Source of the DNA: JANYCG01 sp031386665
GTDB lineage: Bacteria > Pseudomonadota > Gammaproteobacteria > Burkholderiales > Burkholderiaceae_C
DNA length: 25,524 nt
Direction: 5' to 3'
Assembly: GCA_031386665.1 (NCBI GenBank)
Contig: JANNCN010000057.1
Span: 1-25,524, forward strand
The stretch's first letter is position 1; every line of letters starts with the position of its first letter. The notes beneath the pieces were generated by a model that worked only from the letters and a program-made list of their open reading frames with translations, did no database searches and was not told the DNA's origin. Shown one piece after another: positions 1-4,936 of the stretch. The translations under genes and the position numbers were made by a program.

Positions 1-402
1 GCCGCGCACCGGGCCGTCGGCATGGGGCCACACTGGCGGTGTCTCGTCCGCAAACAGCACTTTGGATTTGAGCGGTTCCACGCCGTAGGCCGTCGGGAAG
101 CCCATGGTGATCTCGCCGCGCACGGCCGGGAAGAAATATGCCGCGCCTTGCAGCACCATGGGCCGGAATGCGGCCATCACCAGCGCCGGGGCATCGTTCA
201 CTTCTGTCAGCAGCCTGGCCCCACTCAGGCGCGCCATGCAGGCGTGCGCCTCGAACTGCGACATGTGCATGGCCTGCCCCAGCGCCACATAAGGCAGCTT
301 TTGCCCCGCCAGACAGACCAGCTTGAACGCCATGGCCAGGTCTTGCGGCTTGAGTGACCATTGCGCCTGCGCCAGCCTTGCTTTGATTCCTGTTGACTTC
401 AT
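1..402 (-). CDS. Winged-helix-like DNA-binding protein, C-terminus cut by window edge
   Basis: An open frame begins at ATG 402 (minus) and runs without a stop to base 1, giving 134 residues of a longer protein. An in-frame TAA lies three codons upstream of the ATG, so this is the first possible ATG start. The N-terminus (SLKPQDLAMAFKLVCLAG, then LPYVALGQAMHMSQFEAHAC) looks like a MarR/winged-helix fold: a helix, then a helix-turn-helix in which 'LGQAMHMSQFEAHACMARL' would be the HTH. Further on, 'AAYFFPAVRGEITMGFPTAYG' and 'PPVWPHADGPVRG' resemble a family of uncharacterised HTH proteins that I recall next to nucleotidyltransferase-type toxins. That recollection is not proof. The DNA just upstream holds several TGCAT inverted repeats, which fits autoregulation. 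I cannot name the gene. Confidence 0.7.
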   Translation of the reverse strand, partial: MKSTGIKARLAQAQWSLKPQDLAMAFKLVCLAGQKLPYVALGQAMHMSQFEAHACMARLSGARLLTEVNDAPALVMAAFRPMVLQGAAYFFPAVRGEITMGFPTAYGVEPLKSKVLFADETPPVWPHADGPVRG

Positions 403-410
403 TTTGATTT

Positions 411-496
411 ATGCAATATGCATTTTGCATAATTATTACACAAAATATGAACTATCAAGAAGGTATGCTAATTGCATACCGCATATGCATTGCATT
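411..496. promoter_or_regulatory. Cluster of TGCAT-type inverted repeats upstream of the HTH gene (putative operator)
   Basis: Three symmetric elements lie within 90 bases directly upstream of the start codon at 402. They are ATGCAA-N8-TTGCAT (411-430), GGTATGC-TAATT-GCATACC (462-480, a perfect 7-bp inverted repeat), and GCATATGC (481-488) followed by ATGCAT/TGCAT copies to 496. All share the TATGC/TGCAT half-site. The surrounding DNA is clearly more AT-rich than its neighbours. The position and shared half-sites suggest an operator, probably for the HTH protein itself. The sequence shows the repeats; the regulatory role is inferred. Confidence 0.5.
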
Positions 497-581
497 TTCC
501 CATTTCGAAATGCCCTCTGTCCCACGGGCCACCAGAACCTGGCATCGCTGAGAGCTTCATGCCCCTGAGCCGGGAATCATC

Positions 582-871
582 TCACCTGGCGGGCTTGGGT
601 TTTGATATGCCAATGGCAAAAACCAGGTGTGCTTCAATCGGCAGCTTGCCCGCGCTTGGGTCATAGGGCTCCGGCTGCTGATAGGTGTCGAACCAATATT
701 CAAACGCGCCGTAGGTGAACACCATGACAACAGATGGCCGCGCAAGCACTTCGTCATAAGCGCCTGCCAGAATAGGGGCAACTGTTCCCTCAAAAATTCA
801 TCAATGGGACGACCCGATGCGTGCGCATGCACCATTAATTTTTGATAGAGGATTGCGTCAGGGATTTTCAT
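582..871 (-). pseudogene. Small unidentified gene broken by a one-base frameshift in a T-run
   Basis: From ATG 871 the frame reads MKIPDAILYQKLMVHAHASG then RPIDEF. It then continues into Cys/Trp/Ser-rich residues that look like out-of-frame translation. On the minus strand the run of five T at 796-792 sits exactly at this point. One extra T would join PIDEF to a second open frame, FEGTVAPILAGAYDEVLARP, then SVVMVFTYGAFEYWFDTYQQ, ending at TGA 582. The repaired product would be 96 residues and protein-like throughout. Without the repair, the first frame runs to 557. I do not recognise the family. A further open stretch from ATG 938 (MGHMVLLTCRAGKVFEHWQQ then ASNENP) joins the same protein if one C near 860 is removed, so the gene may once have started there. 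A sequencing or assembly error in the homopolymer is an alternative. Confidence 0.5.
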
Positions 872-936
872 TTGATGCCTGTTGCCAATGTTCAAACACT
901 TTCCCCGCCCGGCATGTGAGTAGTACCATATGCCCC

Positions 937-1140
937 ATGACGCTCAAAGAATCCAACCCCTACCTGCGCAGCCGCACCGCGGCCGCACGCAAGGCTGCGC
1001 TTCGGATTTCTGCGAAAACGTCATCTGCGGTAGAAGGCATTCGTGCTCCGTTTGCTACAAGCGGCAAAGCCAAGGCACCCGCCACACTGGAAAGCTTTAC
1101 GGCGTATTGGCAGCAGCGCGCTGCTTTGAACGCGCGATAA
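937..1140 (+). CDS. Small protein with Fic-inhibitory SxxxEG motif (putative Fic antitoxin)
   Basis: This is a 67-residue ORF from ATG 937 to TAA 1138-1140. It begins MTLKESNPYLRSRTAAARKA and later contains S-S-A-V-E-G-I-R-A-P-F, followed by a basic/Ala-rich tail with TLESFTAYWQQ. Known Fic antitoxins and self-inhibiting Fic proteins carry a helix with the motif (S/T)xxxE(G/N); S-SAV-E-G fits it exactly. The ORF is convergent with, and overlaps by 44 bases, the Fic gene at 1097-1750. No equivalent inhibitory motif is obvious in the Fic protein. Classical class I antitoxin genes (vbhA, yhfG) lie in the same operon as their toxin, so the convergent layout is unusual and the pairing is inferred. 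The start has only a weak ribosome-binding site. Another minus-strand ATG overlaps it at 936-938. Confidence 0.5.
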   Translation: MTLKESNPYLRSRTAAARKAALRISAKTSSAVEGIRAPFATSGKAKAPATLESFTAYWQQRAALNAR

Positions 1141-1750
1141 TTTTTTCGAACACGGCGGCCAGAGGCCGGTAGTCCCGCCCCATTGCGGCATGGATTCCAC
1201 CAATGTAGATGCGCCGCCCTCGCCCCAGCATGGGGCTGAAGTCCAACGGCGGCAGGCCCGCCTGCAAGGCCATCAACAAAGCCAGCAAACGCGCCAGACG
1301 CCCATTGCCTTCGCGAAATGGATGCACCAGGATTAGCTCCGCATGCACTTCCGCCAAGGCCAGCGCCAGTGCAGCGTCGTCCGCAGGGCTGCACGGCGTA
1401 TGTTGCTTGAGCGCGCCCCGCTCCAGTTCCGCCATCAGCCCCTGAATGAGGCGCGCATGCGCAAACTGAAAACCACCCTTGCCAATATCAACCGACCGGT
1501 ATTTACCCGCCCACAAATAGATTGGGCCAAGCCACAAGGTGTGCAGATCGCAAATGTCCTGGGCCGTGAACTGACGATCGGCATCAAACCGGTCCAGGGC
1601 CAGGTCTTGCGCGATTTCCAGCGCCTGCGACTCCGCCAAATTCATGTCGCGCACGCGGGCGATGCCGAGCAAATTGCGCAGCACACGGCCACGCGAGCCG
1701 GGTTCGAACTCCGCCTCAAGCCCGGTAGCTTGATAGCGACTTGTCACCAC
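1097..1750 (-). CDS. fic: Fic domain protein (predicted AMP-transferase / death-on-curing type)
   Basis: A 217-residue protein with the complete Fic motif HPFREGNGRLAR at residues 143-154: catalytic His143, Glu147, Asn149 and Arg residues. The upstream beta-flap-like segment is DIGKGGFQFA (88-97). Fic enzymes usually transfer AMP from ATP to a hydroxyl on a target protein. Intact key residues suggest activity, but the substrate is unknown. The N-terminal EFEPGSRGRVLRNLLGI (14-30) is typical of a Fic subgroup. The start is a GTG pair at 1750/1747 overlapping the end of an AlbA_2 remnant; the original start may differ, because the sequence just upstream has been rearranged. It is the last gene of the hsdR-hsdS-ATPase unit, a common place for Fic proteins in type I restriction loci. 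No cis-inhibitory (S/T)xxxE(G/N) is seen (S41-QAL-E45-I fails at the last position). A small plus-strand ORF carrying such a motif lies at its 3' end. Confidence 0.85.
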   Translation of the reverse strand: MVTSRYQATGLEAEFEPGSRGRVLRNLLGIARVRDMNLAESQALEIAQDLALDRFDADRQFTAQDICDLHTLWLGPIYLWAGKYRSVDIGKGGFQFAHARLIQGLMAELERGALKQHTPCSPADDAALALALAEVHAELILVHPFREGNGRLARLLALLMALQAGLPPLDFSPMLGRGRRIYIGGIHAAMGRDYRPLAAVFEKIIARSKQRAAANTP

Positions 1751-1875
1751 GTCGTCACGCCCAAAACAATGGTGCGGCCCTGGGTGTTGGCCACACCACC
1801 TCGCGCCGATTTGAATTCGATGTCGATGCCCTCGGTGCTGGACTGCAGGGCGGAGAAAAGGTCGAGCTGACGCAT
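1744..1875 (-). pseudogene. Internally deleted remnant of an AlbA_2/Schlafen-type ATP-binding protein
   Basis: A 43-residue frame from ATG 1875 to TGA 1744. It starts MRQLDLFSALQSSTEGIDIE and continues FKSARGG, then VANTQGRTIVLGVTT. The first part matches the start of AlbA_2-domain proteins (a conserved EFKsa motif). The second matches the later ANTxGGxIxLGV strand of the same domain. The 10-15 residues normally between them, containing the tryptophan/helix segment, are missing, so the frame is joined across a small in-frame deletion and ends soon after. The rest of the normally 400+ residue protein is absent; the fic gene begins where it stops. It follows the ATPase gene by 13 bases, so an AlbA_2 protein was probably once part of this operon. 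Family recognition is from memory of the motif, not from a search. Confidence 0.6.
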
Positions 1876-1888
1876 GGGGTCTGTCTAG

Positions 1889-3547
1889 CTATCGGCCTTT
1901 TCCCGCCACTCGAGGTGGCACAACAATATCAAGAGCCCGCCAAATCATTTTATGGACATGGACTGACGAACTGCCCTTGTATTGCCCTTCGGAAACGCCC
2001 TTATCTTCCATGTGTGACCAACTCACTTTATCCGTAGCCTGGGGCTTGATCCCAATCATTGAAGCCGTGTAAAGAATCTTGAGAATTTGAGTCAGGCAGT
2101 TGTTCATAGATCGCTTGTTCTCAAGATACTCACTGATCATCCGTTTCACTGGATCTCCATCAGTCAAGTCGGCAAAAACATCGTTCATGAACTCCTGAAA
2201 TTGTGGCTCAGCAATTTCAGAATACCGAAACGTCGCCTGTCTCCCGCGCACCAACGCAGCGTATGCCATCAGGCTTGGATATTCCGCCCGCCATTCGTCA
2301 GCCAGAGACCGCAGTCGTCCATCTGCGTACTTTCTTTCAGCATCTTGCACCGTAGAAGGCGGCACATATTCCTTGCCTTCGCATAATTCAATACAGCAAT
2401 TCACGAAAGAAATCACGTCACGTGGACGATACAGCGACCGATCTACGACATAGTCGATCGCACTCTCATTGCGGACCTCACCTCGGAAAACATCATCGAA
2501 CGTCACAGGCCTTTGCGTGTATTGCTCTCGCACCAATTTGCCAATGCGCATGTCCAATAACTTTCGAAGCTGGGGCTTCTTCCAACGAATTCGCAGAAAG
2601 AGCGATTCGTATTTTTCCTCTTGAAACCCGGCATCGCGCGTTTGATCAAACACGCGTCTCAACAGGTCCTCGCGCATCGCAATTACGATTTTCACCGACC
2701 GAACACGTTGAAATGAGCGAATTGTTTCAATCAATGCTCGAACAAGTTTGTACCTGACGCCCTCGTCTACCCACGAATCATCCAGTCGATCAATAACCAC
2801 GTAATAGCGATTCATTGGATCTGCAAAGACGTTATCTGCCAACAGACTGACGATTTCACCAAGCTCCCGTACTTGGTTTGAATTGACGATGCTTTGGGCT
2901 TTATGAACTATTTCAGCGCGCATTTCTTCACTGAGCGCCTTTGCCCCGGAAGCGTTTACAGATATTGATCCGTACTTGGCTTCAATAGCGCCAGCAAGCT
3001 TCTGTTCCAACTTTGTCGTGAAGTCCTTGACCCGCAACTCTGTATCCTGCCAAAACTTGTCACCCCATTGTTCAAGGTAATCGAGCGCACGCCGTTTCGC
3101 ATCGTCTCTTTCGAATATTTCACGCAAAAAACTCCGATAGCCTTTGGGGTCTTTTTCGGTAATGCGATAGCGCTTCTTCAGCAACTCAACCACAAACACA
3201 TGCTTCCATAGCAGTTGATAGAAAAGATCAAGCTTGACACCAGCGCTTTCGAAAAACTGAATAATGTCCGAGTTGGAAACGAAATTCAGGGAAAGCTCCT
3301 CGGGCCGAATTTCGAACGCATTGGCATGAGACTCCTTGAGTTTCCCAAGCAGCGTACTTTTACCCGCACCGACACGCCCAACAACAATTCGCTTGGGGTC
3401 TTCGCAATCCAACAGCACATCCAAATCACCCGTATCTAAAAAACAGTCTTTCAGGTACTTCTCATCGGATTCGGCATCCATAGCACCAATCGAACTATTT
3501 CGGCGAAAAACGTATTTCATATTCCCACTTTTAGCGTGCACTGACAT
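1889..3547 (-). CDS. P-loop ATPase, resembling the Sll1717 family, in a restriction operon
   Basis: A 552-residue cytoplasmic protein. Walker A is GRVGAGKST (57-65). A Walker B-like strand is YYVVIDRLDD (248-257), followed by S-W. 'VKIVIAMREDLLRRVF' further on resembles the sensor/arginine region of STAND/ORC-like ATPases. The middle (130-240) is helical and charged, and the C-terminal half has no recognisable nuclease or membrane segment. The IDxLDDSW signature and the length are those I associate with 'P-loop ATPase, Sll1717 family' proteins, which occur in defence islands; the biochemical role is unknown. It starts at ATG 3547, preceded by GGAG, 12 bases after the hsdS stop, so it is almost certainly co-transcribed with hsdR and hsdS. 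It might regulate or assist restriction, or act as an independent defence effector. Codon use and GC are lower than in flanking core genes, suggesting horizontal acquisition. Confidence 0.75.
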   Translation of the reverse strand: MSVHAKSGNMKYVFRRNSSIGAMDAESDEKYLKDCFLDTGDLDVLLDCEDPKRIVVGRVGAGKSTLLGKLKESHANAFEIRPEELSLNFVSNSDIIQFFESAGVKLDLFYQLLWKHVFVVELLKKRYRITEKDPKGYRSFLREIFERDDAKRRALDYLEQWGDKFWQDTELRVKDFTTKLEQKLAGAIEAKYGSISVNASGAKALSEEMRAEIVHKAQSIVNSNQVRELGEIVSLLADNVFADPMNRYYVVIDRLDDSWVDEGVRYKLVRALIETIRSFQRVRSVKIVIAMREDLLRRVFDQTRDAGFQEEKYESLFLRIRWKKPQLRKLLDMRIGKLVREQYTQRPVTFDDVFRGEVRNESAIDYVVDRSLYRPRDVISFVNCCIELCEGKEYVPPSTVQDAERKYADGRLRSLADEWRAEYPSLMAYAALVRGRQATFRYSEIAEPQFQEFMNDVFADLTDGDPVKRMISEYLENKRSMNNCLTQILKILYTASMIGIKPQATDKVSWSHMEDKGVSEGQYKGSSSVHVHKMIWRALDIVVPPRVAGKGR

Positions 3548-3559
3548 TTCTTGGACTCC

Positions 3560-4936
3560 CTATTTACTTGCGTTTCCAAAAGCGGTCGCTAGAGTTACTT
3601 GTCGCAGCGCCTGCGCACGCTTGAGGTTTGTATCAACCTCTGACTCGACGCTGCGTATTAATGAAATTCGGCGATCAACTTCCGCATCGATTCGACTCTG
3701 TTCGGATGCTGAAGGAATGGGTAATGCAATCGCGCGAATCTCGCCCAGCGACAACCGCGGTCTGCCGATGCCGTGCAAGACATCCTTCACCCGTTTTCTG
3801 GTCGGCTGGCAATTTAGTGCCGCATTCAAATACTCAACAGAAAGTGCAGTATGGGGTTTGAAGCGTATGCAATCAGCCTTCACGATTGCAGGTCCGACCG
3901 ATGGCGGAATAATGCAGGCGCGAGGTGGGTTCTCACCCAGTGATGCGATGACCAATTCGCCAGCGTAAATTTGATGCTTGTGAAGGCGCTCAAAATGTTC
4001 AATGGTGATATGCGCGTAGGCATCTGCAAAATCACCGTCTTTGATGTTCTGCAAACGAATGACCCGAGGACCCGTCTCCTGGTAATGCTCAGATTTCAGG
4101 TTGGAGCCAAACGGGCCATCTGTAATTGAATTCGGGTCTGGTGCGGCAAGTTGATCGATCGATGCCCATGCCCAACCTTCGGGCAGTTCATCCAATTCGG
4201 CACTATCGAAATCCACTGGCGCCTTGTACTTTCCGCGCCCTTTCCACTCTTTACGCCGCGTCTCAAGAATCCGCTGCAAAAGCTGCTCTCCGGTTTCGAA
4301 GCTGCGGCCTTCGCGGCGGGCTAGTTCTGCTTCTGTGGGGACGAGGCGGCCTTCTACGGCGTCTTTAAGGACGGAGGCTTTGTAGCGTTTGAGGTTGGCC
4401 TTGACGCGCTGGAGGTTGGCGACGGCTTCGTCGAGGCGGGAAAACTGCCTTTCGAGTTCGGCGACGATTTCAACTTGCTGTTCCGGCGGTGCCACCGGGA
4501 TCAATATCTTGTTCATCATCGACTGACTAAGCTTGGGCTGCGCAGTCCCCGTCACATACTGAGAGAGGTCGATTGAGTTAATGAAATACGCAAGGTAAGC
4601 GTTGGAATAGCCAGGCTTGCACCTCAATACATGTGCATGGTTATTGACCCAGACCTTTCCCTTGGTCAAAAACGCAAGTGGCTTTGAACGGGAAAGCAGA
4701 TTTGCACCGTCCTCTCCAATCAACAGGAATTCACCATCATGGGTAAAACCGTCGATAGTGTCGATAACGCCCGAAGCACCATAGTACGGAAACAATCCAG
4801 AACGAGATTCACGTTCCTTCTTTGATATGGGAATTCGTCGGCCATCATGGTTTTCCACGTACTTGCCTAACGGCATCCACTCCCACCCTTTACGCAGTGG
4901 CTTCATGTTCGCATTAGTCGCATGCGGACCACTCAC
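3560..4936 (-). CDS. hsdS: Type I restriction-modification specificity subunit S
   Basis: A 458-residue protein with the two-fold architecture of HsdS: target-recognition domain 1 (about 15-150), a central conserved helical spacer (LERQFSRLDEAVANLQRVKA then NLKRYKASVLKDAVEGRLVP, about 165-205), target-recognition domain 2 (about 235-400), and a short C-terminal helix. The repeated 'ILIPVAPPEQQ' and 'IALPIPSASEQ' motifs at the ends of the two domains are typical. The subunit reads a bipartite DNA sequence and normally scaffolds HsdM and HsdR. The gene starts with GTG at 4936, overlapping the hsdR stop by four bases (GTGA), which implies translational coupling. An in-frame ATG at 4906 is an alternative start. 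No hsdM is visible on either side. Confidence 0.93.
   Translation of the reverse strand: MSGPHATNANMKPLRKGWEWMPLGKYVENHDGRRIPISKKERESRSGLFPYYGASGVIDTIDGFTHDGEFLLIGEDGANLLSRSKPLAFLTKGKVWVNNHAHVLRCKPGYSNAYLAYFINSIDLSQYVTGTAQPKLSQSMMNKILIPVAPPEQQVEIVAELERQFSRLDEAVANLQRVKANLKRYKASVLKDAVEGRLVPTEAELARREGRSFETGEQLLQRILETRRKEWKGRGKYKAPVDFDSAELDELPEGWAWASIDQLAAPDPNSITDGPFGSNLKSEHYQETGPRVIRLQNIKDGDFADAYAHITIEHFERLHKHQIYAGELVIASLGENPPRACIIPPSVGPAIVKADCIRFKPHTALSVEYLNAALNCQPTRKRVKDVLHGIGRPRLSLGEIRAIALPIPSASEQSRIDAEVDRRISLIRSVESEVDTNLKRAQALRQVTLATAFGNASK

Noticed and set aside
960..1394. Minus-strand ORF of 144 codons overlapping fic
   Set aside because: It is out of frame with fic and Gly/Ala/Arg-rich, as expected from a shadow of high-GC coding DNA.
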